This document shows, in pieces, positions 13,096 to 23,692 of a stretch of 64,000 nucleotides of DNA. The DNA comes from Opisthorchis felineus (taxonomy: Eukaryota; Platyhelminthes; Trematoda; Opisthorchiida; Opisthorchiidae): assembly GCA_004794785.1 (NCBI GenBank), contig SJOL01000954.1, forward strand, positions 169,846 through 233,845. Direction: 5' to 3'. Numbering within the stretch: position 1 is the first letter of the stretch; the number at the start of each line of letters is the position of its first letter. Made by a program: the position numbers and the translations under genes. The notes below the pieces were generated by a model. It saw nothing but the letters and a program-made list of their open reading frames with translations, had not been told where the DNA came from and did no database searches.

Positions 13096-14865
13096 ACAGT
13101 TGGTGTTAGAGCTCAAATTGGAAGGGCTTAGGCCCTGTTTCAAAGAACGTGTCTAGTGTAAGGTGTGGCGCGAAAAGATGCTCGGCTCCCTCAATGGAAA
13201 GGTAAGAATCGAGAGTTATTCGAAAGCCTACATGATATGATATGGTGCGGATATAGGAGGGGAGCTTGTTCCATGGTTTGGAATACAGGCAAAGGAAAAA
13301 GTTTTATCAAAAGACAGTTCGACGGGTTGACAATGGGAGCAAAAATCTAGAGTTGCGCATTTTGTAGGGAGGGCAGGAAGAAAACTGAGGACGGTAGTCA
13401 GCTATGTAAGCCCGTCTGTAGATTAGGCGATGCAAAAGGTCTGGGTTTAACCCAATGCGCCTCAGCCAAAAAGGATCCAACCCAAGTAAAAACTAACGAA
13501 GCCGATACGGCAGTGCGGATGACGCAGGAAACAAAAACTTAGTGAACGGGAGCTGCACATTTTCCACGGCATTCCAGCATCTTTGTATACTGTGAAGCGA
13601 ATTCAGGGCTGGATTCAAGAATGGGTCTTACAAACTGCTTAAAGATGGCAACCAAACATGATTTATTGTGGAAGGATCGGCCAATGTAGGTGCAGAGCTT
13701 GCGGGCTTTAGCCACTGTGTACCATGCATGTTGGGGAAAACTAAACGCACAGGAATACCTAAGACCTAGGTCTCTCACTTCGGGAAGAGTAGGAATCGAG
13801 AGTTAATTAAGAATAAGCATCCCAGGAGGAATCTGGAATCGATGTGAGTGGGCTCGGTATTTTGGAACGGCGAAAGAAAGACAGGAGTTAGAGGACCAGA
13901 GAGATAAGGAATTCAGATCAGACTGAATGTTAGCAAGAGTGGAAACAGAGTCACTGGCCTTAAACCTGTAGGCTATCTTAATATCATCCGCGAACAGAAA
14001 AGGGGAACCACGGGTGATCGAGTCAGCGATATTATCAATTTATAGTAAGAACAGTGGGGCGCCAAGCACGCCATCCTGAATTACTCCACTGGTGATGGGA
14101 AGAGATGATGAGGAGGGATACCCGATCTTGGTGACCTGGGTTCTCTCAGTGAGGTAAGAAGTGAACCACCCCAGTAGATCTTAATTTGTTGAGGAGTGCA
14201 TCGTGGGGGACTTGGTCGAAAGCCTTGCGAATATCAGGATAGATAAGAATAATACTCAGCTTGGCATCGTAGGCGGGCGAAATATGATTAAAAAATAAAC
14301 CTGACATGTGTTAGCTAACCGCCGTGCCATAAACCCATACTGCCGATTGTTAAGGGTCTTGGTGGTGAGCAGGTAATCCATGACGGGGACCTTGATTAGG
14401 CGGTCAAGGGTACGGGAGAGTAAGCAGGTATGGTGGATGCCACGATAGATAGCTAAAGCAGTTCGTGGACCTGACCTATAGTGTGGTACAGTGGTGGAGG
14501 GCTTCCACTGGCTTGGAATTGTGCCAGTGATAAGGGAGATGTTGAAGGGATTAAGGATGCTGGTGGAAATTTCCGGGCCACCAGCTTTTAGGAGGACCAA
14601 AGGGATACCGTCAGTGCCTTGGAAATTGGGGTCTCTAAGGCGGACGCGTGAGGATGTCAAGTCGGACAAAGTAACTGAGAGTGTGCAGAAGTTGCGGTTG
14701 TCTCATCAACAGATGTGGTCGCTTCGGAAAGAGGTGTGGAGCAGTGAGTAGATAGGGTCGATCCGGAGGGAGCATAACATCTGGCGAAATAAGGGCTTAG
14801 GGAATTTACAATATAGGCAGGGCCGGAAAAAGGTTTCCCGTCAGCGGCCACAATATTTAGAACTG
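13096..14865 (-). pseudogene. CR1-like LINE, RT to C-terminus (second subfamily, minus strand)
   Basis: From 14,865 downward the minus strand reads VAADGKPFSGPAYIVNSLS, then GTDGIPLVLLKAGGPEIS, IPSQWKPSTTVPHYRSGPRT, and LDRLIKVPVMDYL. Next come the catalytic block PFLFADDIKIAYRF (about 14,000-13,960), then KARKLCTYIGRSFHNKS, FKQFVRPILESSPEF, and PWNKLPSYIRT near 13,270. The order is that of a CR1-type RT and tail. Stop codons and frame shifts interrupt it. The upstream end meets a gypsy pol fragment with no spacer. Confidence 0.75.
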
Positions 14866-16440
14866 ATGATACCAATAAAACGACGAAGTTGGGTGATAGT
14901 GATGGGTATGGGAAAAGAATCTAAGTCCAAAAGGCGATCGGGGAATGATGAAATGTTGGTTGGGTCAATGTGGCGACCAAGGAAATCTAAGCTGACAAAG
15001 AAGCATTTGCCAATATTCAAACGTATGTTATAGGTTGAAAGACTTTGAAATACTGCGCTGAGATGATTTGCATGCTCAGTTGGGGGGTGCTAGCGATTAA
15101 AACGTCGTCTAGCTAAGCATACACAAAAGGCAAAACACGTAAAATTTCGCCCATTAAACGCTGAAACATTTCAGAAGTATTTGGAAGACCAAAAGGCATA
15201 TGCAAGAACTCGAAAAGGCCAAACGGTGTTGTTTTAGGCATGTAATCCGAGGCCACGGGTATGTGGCAGTATGTACATACGAGGTCGAGTTTGGAGAAAA
15301 TGTTTGTGTGGCATAAAGTACTTGCGAAACCGTGGATATGTAGGATGGGGTACCTGTCTGGGATAGTGGCGTTATTGAGAGAACGGTAATCTCCACAAGG
15401 TCTCCAATCACCATTGGAGTTATTGGGTACCATATGTAGGGGTGACGACCAGTGACTCGACGAAGTGCGGATGATGCCGAGTTCGAGCATGTGTTCAAAC
15501 TCGTGTTTTGCGATCTGGAGTTTTTCTGGATGAAGTCGACGGGGATTGGTATGGGCAGGTGGGCCTCTCGTCTGGATGTGATGAACGACGGAATGTGTGA
15601 CCGGTTGAGTGTACTGACATGGATGAGTAAGGGTAGGAAAATCCCTAAGTATGTCAGCAAAATGAGAATCAGGTAGAATAACTCGGATACCTGTGGATGA
15701 AGTTGGGGTACAGATTCCGTTGACCGAGAGGGAAGTTAGCACATCCAAGAGACGTTTGTGTCGCATATCGACGGATAAGTTGTAGTGGGTGAGAAAGTCC
15801 GCGCCAAGGATGGGTGTTTGGACGTCGGCCAAAAGGAAGATCCACTTGAACGCACGTCGCAATCCGAGGTCAAGGGTCGGGGAACGTTCGCCGTATGTAG
15901 CGATGCGGGTACCGTTAGCGGCTTGTAACGAATAAGAAGCGGAGTCAGGTAGTGGACTCTTATGTGGTAGCACACTAACTGCGGCCCCCTTATCTACGAG
16001 GAAACGTAGACCACTTGAGCGATCGGTGATGTGGAATAGACGACTAGTGCGAGGAGGGTCACAGACAGTCGTCGCCGTTACTGACTGGTCGGGGTGTTTC
16101 AGGTGGTGTTGGGACGCGGCTTGAAGGAACAGGGCGGTTGGCATCCGCGTGCTTTGGGACTGAACGATTGGTGATACCAGCACTAAGAGGGACGGAAACG
16201 TGACAACGATCGAGATCTGAACGTGTTCCAAACTTGTTGATTTCAACCTGTTGTAGACGATTGGTCAAGGTATCAAATCTAGTTTGCAGTTGTGGGATAG
16301 CAGAAAGTATCGGGTCAGAAGCTGTGGGAGTGGCTGGTGCTAATCGGATGCTAATCACGTTCTCGACTAAATCCGATGAATCGAAGTGTGCAACCATAAT
16401 CACTGAGCAAAAATCTACAACGACTTGAAAGGAAAACATA
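14866..16440 (-). pseudogene. Ty3/gypsy gag-end and pol fragment (protease + reverse transcriptase)
   Basis: A short gag-like part is read from about 16,440. It is followed by an ORF from 16,246 holding a retropepsin-like stretch ([18 protein letters not shown], with DKGA instead of the usual D-T/S-G-A), [15 protein letters not shown], and an RT with [28 protein letters not shown] and [15 protein letters not shown]. An in-frame TAG near 15,113 interrupts it just before the catalytic LDDVLIAST. The frame continues through FLGRHIDPTNIS to QLRRFIGII, where the sequence switches to LINE. RNase H and integrase are absent, so it is a truncated, inactive copy. Confidence 0.8.
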
Positions 16441-17068
16441 AAAAATATCTATAAAGGCTCGGTCTCATCAAATTTGTAGCTGTCTGGCTACCAAACGAGC
16501 TACTTTACCAGGAGTATGTGGCAAAGAAATAAAGATAATAACGCTATATTGAGTGTACAACAATAGAGAGGGCCAAATGGAACAGACTCACTAAGAATTG
16601 TTCTCTTTATAATGGTTCTTCGTTGGCCCAGGTCAGTGAATAAATAATAATCCGATGGTGGATGTCCAGGGGTCTTATTTTGAACAGCTCTCACATACAA
16701 TAAACTCCGAAGATGGTCTGAAGTGTTTTCATATCAGCGTTAGCACATGAAGTTCGCGAATGGCCGCTGTAAGCGCGAGCGAAATCAGAAGGGAAAGTCG
16801 GAGCACGTGACGAGGCCTGTACTGTCTGTAATCTTGTGCAAATGCGCGTTTTTGCGGTTTTGCGTATTCATACAAAAAACGTTCATGCAATTGACGAAAT
16901 ACGTAATGTTATAATGGAAGCAAAAGAAAGGTACAAATAGCCACTGCTTACATTCAAACCTCGCACGAGTTATCCAAAAATAATGAATTAGTCTAGGGCG
17001 ACGATAACTCGGAATAGCAATTCTCGAGGTCCAAGAGCACGGAATTTGGTATTCGTCCAGTCAAGCAG
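16441..17068. other. no recognisable gene; possible gypsy leader/LTR remnant
   Basis: This is the 5' flank of the minus-strand gypsy fragment. TG-start sequence near 16,698 and CACATAC near 16,515 are suggestive of LTR ends, but no convincing primer-binding site follows, so no LTR is called. Confidence 0.3.
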
Positions 17069-17345
17069 CCCTAGCAGCACACTCGGGCCAAAATAAACCG
17101 GTTTTCCGGTTATATGACGGTTATATAACCGTCTAGTAACCACCTTTTATGGTTATCAGGTGGTTATTTGCACCATCATAACCGTCATATGACCGTGTTT
17201 TCCGGTTATTGGACGGTTAAATAACCGTTCAATAACCGTGTTTTTAGGTTATTGGGCGGTAGAATGACCAGCATTGGACCACATTTCGACGTTAAATAAT
17301 GGAGAAATAACCACCATATTATCGTACTTCGCTGTTATTAGACCT
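17069..17345. repeat. subterminal GGTTAT/ATAACC palindromic repeat cluster of element B
   Basis: Many copies of GGTTAT and its complement ATAACC, often spaced as ACCGGTTAT, ATAACCGTC or AATAACCGTT, are packed into about 270 bp next to the left terminus. Such subterminal motif arrays are typical binding regions of CACTA-type transposases. A shorter cluster of the same motif follows the matching terminus at 22,296. Confidence 0.65.
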
Positions 17346-17785
17346 AGTTTTACGGTTACATAAGAGTGAAGAACGGTTTGCAGCTAACAACCGCAACATG
17401 ACTGTAACGTTACGACCTATACTGGTAAACACGCGATTAAGCGTGCAAATAGTCAGACCCGTTGCGGGAAATAAGGCCTGGTGACGGAATCCTTACACGT
17501 TGCTGCACATCAACCTTCTGGCCGCTTATGGAGATGGTTCAATAACCCTTTTGATCCGGCGTCTTCACTAACCGTTTATACGGAGCACTTAGAGAACGGA
17601 AAACAAGGATAAATAATGTATTGGTTGTACAAAAATAAATGTTCCACAATGAAACCACGTCAGTCCGAAGGCAAGTCGAGTGTGATAATCCCGGCTTCCT
17701 GGTTCAGTGCAGACGTCTGAAACAGTGACAAAACATACGTATAAGCATTCGATGTATGAAGTCGGTTGCTACCGAGTAACTTCTC

Positions 17786-19050
17786 CAAGTGCAAAATCGA
17801 AAATTAATGCCAACTGATCCAGGCGCGTTCTCTGAGCCAGTCGCTGCCGTGCTTTACCGAACCACTTTTGGATTTCTTTGTCCAAATCCTGTCGGGTTCC
17901 GTTTTTGGAAACCGGGTAACTGAGGGTTGTTTATGAAATGACAGTTAGCGCGCTATCTCCGATCACTTACCTTCGATCAAGGTGCAGATTCTTGTATAGC
18001 GGAAAGGGAGTTCATCCGCAGACCAAGCGTAGGCCACATTGACGGCGACTTCGTCAGCCAACGCCTGTCTGAGACATAGACGGACCAGGTCCTGCCATGG
18101 TGGTTGCACTGAAGGACACGAATTATTTCATCTGTGACCAAAAAATCAGACCAACAACACTGAATTACCGGTTCCAATTGGCGTGGTTTGTTTAGCACTT
18201 TCCAACTTGTTCCACTCAATTTTGCTCCGAAGGGGGAAAGTGAAACCGGTGGTTCCAGCAGAGCTGTGGACTGGCAAAAGTGGTTGTCAATGCGAATCTT
18301 TAGATACCGAAGGCCTTCCGCCATCACGTCCATTTTTCGGATCACCTGCTTATTCTGCTGGAGCATTGCTGCGGCTCTTGGGGAATGGAAAATGGGGGTA
18401 GATTGTGATGATAAAACGAGTAAAAAGGGACATCCGGGGAGGTGTTTACAGCATACCGTGGAAGACGGTGAACCGTCTGCTGCATCAACCATGCCGGCTG
18501 ATTGGATGTCGACGGAACGGGCGTGGAATGCTGCTGTTCGCGCTCGAAAACTGGAACTTGGTAGGTGGGGGCCTCAGGATTCGAGTGGAACAAAGCACGG
18601 GGAGGCGCCTGCGAGAAGCTGGGGTAAGGCGGGGAGTGTGGCACCATCAACCTTGGTTTGTTCGGAGATGGGCTGATGGACAGGGAGGGGCTCCGTTCTC
18701 CGATGTTCCTAAAAGAAGTCTTGACAGCACGCACGGTAGTTTTACTTTCGACGCGGATGTTTTTGACCCATATGAACGGTCACAATTCAAGTGTCCAAGT
18801 TCGATGTATACTGGAACTTCTTCTCGTGTTCGCGTGCCTTTTTAAAATCATCTGCAAAATTGATGCGATCAACGTGACACCTACCGTAAGTCTGAATGAC
18901 TTCGCAAGTCAGCTTCATCGATCCAGCTGGCGGTTCCAAATGAAGGCGAATGGCCTTATAAAAGTCCTTTGAGTGAACCTTTGGCCATGTAGCAGTTACC
19001 CTCAATCCATGAAGAACTGAGGACTGCACACTGGCATAGGCCTTGTTCAT
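17786..19050 (-). pseudogene. DUF4806-like partner gene of element B (diverged, probably broken)
   Basis: Exon 1 (19,050-18,885) encodes MNKAYASVQ... ending in CEVIQTYG and closes in phase 1 before a gtaggt donor. This is the same position and phase as exon 1 of the element A gene (which ends VVVIKKFG). A Pro/Ser-rich stretch follows (about 18,734-18,345), then a helical segment with DVMAEGLRYLKIRI, which parallels the coiled coil of the A protein. A DUF4806-like piece (LVRLCLRQALADEVAV, FRYTRICTLIEG) ends at a gtaagt donor near 17,970. A last exon with IQKWFGKARQRLAQ ends at a TAG at about 17,786. Reading-frame changes make a complete protein doubtful. Confidence 0.55.
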
Positions 19051-20885
19051 AGAACTTCACTAGACTGTACGCCTAGAAAAAAGGACAGTTGGTGGTGGAA
19101 TGTATATTGTACAATGGTCACTCTAGTGCGACGCATAGAATTACAAAGACATAACCGTATAGTGTGCAATAGTGGGTAAGCTACAAATAGGTCATTAACT
19201 GGAAGCCTGGCGCACTTACATTGCACAAGAGAGAGTGGACAGCTACTTACAGCTGTGGACAATTTGTTAACCATAAAAATATGTAGCAAAAAAGAACTGA
19301 AGGGATGGGTGAACAGTTGTAAAACGGGGGAAAGAAATGGAACATACGTTGTTATGCAGTCGGCCGTATCGGAATACTCCACCCCGTCACAATGCACGGA
19401 AAGGCATCTACCAGTACAACGTTACCCGGTGGACTGGTAGATAAGGCAACTTTACCAAAGTAAAAGAAAAGTTTTTTGTTTGGTGACACATGTTTCAAGG
19501 GGAATCCCACATCGGAATCGGCATGGTTATCTGGGGCGTTTGTGAGATACTGTCCCGAGTGCTGTAGGCGTTTATAATCTGCCGAACAGGATATGTGGGA
19601 CTTTGTATCATGCGCTTAAGCGTGAACATGTAAGACCCATAAGGGAATGCTGAAAAATTGTCCGGAGGCCCGTGAGACGAGACGTCGTCCGGCAAGTGCA
19701 GCAGACGGTGGACATTGAACACCATCTCCTGCAACCCACACAGTTTCTGGAACTTGTCAACAAATAGCACCAACAATTGTCGTGAATAATCAAGGCGGGA
19801 AACAGAATAGCGTCGATGGGAAAGCAAATACACAGATATAAATAAATGTATAAAATATTGATAGCGTTCATAGGGACGAATGTCCCTAAACCCAATCGGA
19901 CCAATGTAAAACAGCGGTTGACGAAACTCTGTCGCTTTCCACTGTTTGTACAGTGTAAGTTCCCGGCACCTACACGGGAGATCCACGGGCATATGGGCAC
20001 GTATATTTCGAATCATGTGATCTACCCTGTTCAAGCCAGCAAGCCCGATGCGTACTGGCTGATCACCGTTTACGACAATGGAAACTAATCTACGCACAAA
20101 ACCGAGACATAGGGCGTGCATATAATCTATGGGTAACGTAAAGAGTGGAGACGGGTTGTTACGAGTTTCCCGACGGATACTGTTGTCAGTTCGCAGAACA
20201 TGCTGCCCATATGGAAATGTTACTTTCGTTTGGAAGTAATGCCCCTTTATGCAGCACTTATCACGGCCGTAGTAGGAATTGTGACCTCTCATTCGTGTAA
20301 CGAAGGAGCGTGCCGGTTTGTCACAAATAATTGCATCCAAGATGACATCATGATGCAGGCCATTAACGACAGCCCCCAGGCGCAGGAGCCCTTCGGGTTC
20401 CTGCACTACGTCGTGTAGGTATGTACAAACGTTCTCGGGTTTACGAACTCCTCCATAAAGACCAACAAGGAACACCGGGCTTGTCAAAGGCTGCGAATAC
20501 GTGCCAATATCGGTCAGATTACGGCGGTACCGTTATTGTGCAGCTTCACTCCATCTACATTCATATGTAAACGGATAATTTGAGGTTGCGGTGGCAAGTA
20601 AGTCGGCAAAACCCGGCGAAGCCCGTTCGCAATACCCAATTGGATGTACTCCCCTGGGGGGACTTCTCTAGTTGGACAGGACCGGGGCGTTCTCATCAGT
20701 GTCCGCGCGTCTTGAGGCAGTTCCGGGAGTTTGTGCTGCAGTGATACAAGCGGGTGATTCACGGTACTGAAAGGGACATTGGTCGAAATCATCCAGTCTC
20801 GAAAAATGTCCGCCAAGCTAGGCTGGAACGTATTCTCCCCTTCATTTTTCGCCTCAATTTGCTGTTCGTCTACTTAGAACATTAG
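19047..20885 (-). pseudogene. CACTA/EnSpm-like transposase of element B
   Basis: Aligns along its length with the intact transposase at 26.1-28.3 kb: LPELPQDARTLMRTPRS, RLHMNVDGVKLHNNG, ICDKPARSFVTRMRGH, CCIKGH, LPIDYMHALCLGFVRRL, WKATEFRQPLFYIGPIGF, FNVHRLLHLPDDV, FSAFPYGSYM, and near the end CKCARLPVNDLFVAYPLLHT. A TGA near 20,520 replaces the Trp codon of the family's I-W-P-I-L motif. A frameshift follows at about 20,487, and another break lies near 19,495. It is therefore inactivated. The 3' ORF stop and the following gene's ATG overlap in ATGA at 19,050-19,047. Confidence 0.7.
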
Positions 20886-20889
20886 TCAT

Positions 20890-21183
20890 CTAATAGCATT
20901 TTTTACTGTGTGCTGGTGAGTCAATCTCCGGTTCTGCACGGTGAAAGTCGCGTGCATTCATCGAATTGGGTGGTTGTTCCAAGGCTAACTCTCTAGCACG
21001 CCTCAGTTTGCGGTTAAATGTCCACCTGGAATGAGCAAACCACTTTTGGAAGGCTGCAGTCGTCATGCATATATCAGGAGTCATGACTTACCATTCCTCC
21101 AGGTAGAAATTCGCAAACAGGCGGAGACAGCGGCAACGTGGGTCAGCGGTGATCTTGCAAACGGGCTTGGCGGCTACGTCCAT
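20890..21183 (-). pseudogene. DUF4806-like 3'-end fragment upstream of the element B transposase
   Basis: From 21,183 the minus strand reads MDVAAKPVCKITADPRCRC and FANFYLEEW, then a gtaagt...ctgcag intron-like gap. It continues with FQKWFAHSRWTFNRKLRRAR and ELALEQ to a stop at 20,890. The NRKLRR-x-R part matches the last exon of the element A partner (IQAWFKGAFDRIPGNRKLRR). Exon phases across the gap do not join this frame, so a deletion is likely. Alternatively it could be a diverged first exon of the transposase. Confidence 0.4.
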
Positions 21184-21361
21184 TTACTTAAACACTGATG
21201 CAGATAAACAACAAAGAGGTCAGAATGTGTTTCTGAAAATCAATTGGAATACTACATTTTTGTTCTATGCCAACACTTTATATGATAAGAAACACTTATA
21301 TGAATAAGTGTGGCAACAACACTTCATGATGATTGGGTGAGAGGTACACCGTTAAATAACC
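21023..21361 (-). repeat. 339-bp inverted repeat, left arm
   Basis: Read on the minus strand this arm is the same as 22,355-22,693 read on the plus strand, with only two base differences noticed (T/G near 21,309 and a G/A near 21,336). It includes the DUF4806-like fragment and a B-type subterminal segment. The spacer between arms is 993 bp. Confidence 0.85.
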
Positions 21362-21382
21362 ACCGGTGGCGCGTTTACTGGG
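21361..21382 (-). repeat. A-type terminal repeat at the right end of element B
   Basis: CACCGGTGGCGCGTTTACTGGG is the reverse of CCCAGTAAACGCGCCACCGG. It matches both ends of the element at 24,257-28,594 (CCCAGTAAACAC plus a CCACCGGTGG palindrome) but not the CCC(T)AGCAGCAC end of element B itself. Confidence 0.7.
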
Positions 21383-21984
21383 TACTTAGAAACTTTGTTG
21401 CACGCAACTAAACCAATATAAGGTTGTATTTTTTTAATTAAAATCCTTCGGAACCCATAGGTCGTAAAAATGAAGACTCGAAAGTTTGTGTTAATAGAGA
21501 TATTTAAGCTGGAGTGACTGTGTGCCGATGTACCGACCTTTTTGAGAAACTGCCATATTTGCCAGGCATCATTTTGTGCTTGAGTAACTTTGAAAATATC
21601 TTCAGACAAGTTGATCAGGCCGACACCAGGTCCATATTAGAACTCCATGATGTTGTTGGTGATCAAGCCAACAAAATTCGCATCTACAGTGGAACTTGGC
21701 TGCTAGGGCGTGAGTTGCTGCGCCAAATTTTTTTTGTCAGCTGCGCCGTTTCCAACCCGGGTTATCACTGCACCACAACTTCTTTCAACGCCCCAGCAGC
21801 TGCTGCATAGGTGTGAGGGAGAGCGTATCGTTAATCAGATGTACCTAACTTAGTGAAACTCCAGAAACTTAGTGACAGCAAAATACCTTACGAAAACAAA
21901 TTAGCCTTACTACAGCCAAGAGTGCCAATTCGGCCGCACGGTATTCGCGAAATGGAAGTAATTTCTCGAAAACTACGAAGTTTT
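21383..21984. other. no recognisable gene
   Basis: Spacer between the inverted-repeat arms. The 98-aa plus-strand ORF (21,514-21,810) has no family motif. Confidence 0.4.
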
Positions 21985-22270
21985 AAAGGCCACCACTTCA
22001 TAGTGAAGAATGTCTATGTCTGATTGATTTCCTACAAATTATTTGCCTGGATTATTTGTTTAAGTGAGCCAACCTTCAAGGTCATCAATCCCCAACGTAC
22101 GGTGGGGAAACGGTGCCTGATGTAATGAGATATCGCGAATTCCGGTAAAAAGTGAATCCCTTACAGCGGAGGAAAGTTGCGGTTGGTCTTGCTGCCGAAA
22201 TAATTCATCGAGTTATCTGGAGTCAAGATTGTGATTGTGGACGCAAAATATACACGAGTGTCACACCTGA
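21985..22270 (+). repeat. interspersed repeat R3, copy 2
   Basis: Matches 3,125-3,400 in the same order and orientation, as described there. It lies in the spacer between the inverted-repeat arms. Confidence 0.5.
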
Positions 22271-22295
22271 AACTTATTTTTAAATGCATATCATC

Positions 22296-22693
22296 CCCAG
22301 CAGCACAACTCGGTTATTAGTCGGTTGTATGGCGGTTAAAGTCGGCTATTTAACGGTTATTTAACGGTGTACCTCTCATCCAATCATCATGAAGTGTTGT
22401 TGCCAAACTTATTCATATAAGTGTTTCTTATCATATAAAGTGTTGGCATAGAACAAAAATGTAGTATTCCAATTGATTTTCAGAAACACATTCTGACCTC
22501 TTTGTTGTTTATCTGCATCAGTGTTTAAGTAAATGGACGTAGCCGCCAAGCCCGTTTGCAAGATCACCGCTGACCCACGTTGCCGCTGTCTCCGCCTGTT
22601 TGCGAATTTCTACCTGGAGGAATGGTAAGTCATGACTCCTGATATATGCATGACGACTGCAGCCTTCCAAAAGTGGTTTGCTCATTCCAGGTG
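22296..22693 (+). mobile_element. solo end fragment of an element B relative
   Basis: Begins CCCAGCAGCACAACTCGG at 22,296, matching the left terminus at 17,069 (CCC-T-AGCAGCACA-CTCGG). It continues with GGTTATTAG, TTAAC and GGTTATTTAACGG subterminal motifs, and from 22,355 onward is the right arm of the inverted repeat. It ends abruptly at 22,693 with no second terminus. It gives the B-type end that the 21,382 end of element B lacks. Confidence 0.6.
22355..22693 (+). repeat. 339-bp inverted repeat, right arm
   Basis: Partner of 21,023-21,361. Match stops at 22,693, where the left arm continues into further coding-like sequence, and at 22,355, where the left arm meets an A-type terminal repeat. 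Confidence 0.85.
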
Positions 22694-23380
22694 ATGAATC
22701 CGTGAAACTTTGAATGAGAGCACTTCAAGGTTCCGGAATGAGTGAAGGCCATTTCAAGTGTCCAATCTTCATATGCGGTGTTCAGTCATGACTGCACATG
22801 TAGGAATCGATTTCGGGTCCGATTTACTGAACGATACGACGATTTGCCGATATAACGCTGCAGGTATCAGCTGCAGGTGTACCAGCCTAAAACGGCAAAG
22901 CCATTTTGGAGCGACCACGATTCAAAGCTATTTCCAGTCGTACCGAGGCGACTTCGAAGCACCCTCCCATGACAGGAAATTCGGACGGAGAAAGGCTCCC
23001 ACCGGCATACTGGCAGTGTAATGACTGGTACTGTGCTTGGTTATGTCGGTATGAAAAGCACAAGAGTAATCGACACGGAAAGCCAGTGCCGTACAAGGAA
23101 ACCCTTTTGGAAACCCACTCACAACCTGTCTCGAAGCAGATGAAGACATTCAGAACCATAGTCTAATGCAGTGCTTTCCACCACTGATAACTGGTTGATG
23201 GCCCCTGGAAGTCCGACAATCGGAGTGAACTAATGCACAACTCGGTTGCAGCTCGATACGGCTCCCCATAATACGACCGTTTCCATCACACCCGGAGGAA
23301 ACCTGGCCCATAATTATAATTATGGTGTTATAACACCGTCGGAAACCAATTAGTATGTAGGCTTAATCCACTGACTGCAT
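22694..23380. other. no recognisable gene
   Basis: Overlapping ORFs of 73-90 aa on both strands at 22.75-23.17 kb have no known motifs and look like chance frames. Confidence 0.4.
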
Positions 23381-23690
23381 CTGACTGGGTGTCTAAAGTA
23401 CCAAGACATTGCAATACAGGGGTTATCTACCTAGTTTCTTGTGCGCTGAACCTACTGGACCAATTGTTTGCAGGTGTCAGCGCTGCCGATCGACAGTGTG
23501 CATATCTACGCCAAAGACTTTGGTTCAGGGCCCTAATCGTCTTTTCCGGATTTGGGCACCCTGGTAGTATTACATCCCACATAAAACCGTCAAATTTACT
23601 GACAAAAGCACCTTCATGCAACATGGGCCTTCGCGTGGTGGCATCAACCGGGTCGCTGCATACAGCGAGGTGAACAAAGTAAAGCGTACG
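23380..23690 (+). repeat. fragment shared with the 5' region of the RTE subfamily I copy at 28.6 kb
   Basis: Blocks such as CCAAAGACTTTG, AGGGCCCTAATCGT and the GGGCCTTCGCGTGGTGGCAT/CGGGTCGC pair recur at about 28,840-28,990 in the same orientation and order. It is non-coding and probably a leader/UTR fragment of that LINE. Confidence 0.5.
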
Positions 23691-23692
23691 AA

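Larger units (their letters stand above)
17069..21382 (-). mobile_element. CACTA/EnSpm-like DNA transposon, element B (degenerate)
   Basis: A 4.3-kb unit with the same gene order as the element at 24.3-28.6 kb: transposase then DUF4806-like gene, both on the minus strand. The left end starts CCCTAGCAGCACACTCGG (17,069) and is followed by clustered GGTTAT/ATAACC repeats. The right end (21,361-21,382) is CACCGGTGGCGCGTTTACTGGG, which matches element A's terminus and not the left end of B. Genes carry nonsense and frameshift changes, so the copy is not autonomous. Unit limits are inferred from the terminal motifs and the matching size. Confidence 0.6.

Noticed and set aside
16490..16700. LTR for the minus-strand gypsy fragment
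   Set aside because: TG and CACATAC candidates exist but no CA end with an adjacent TGG primer-binding site. TGGTAGCCAGACAGC nearby is too far from any LTR-like end.
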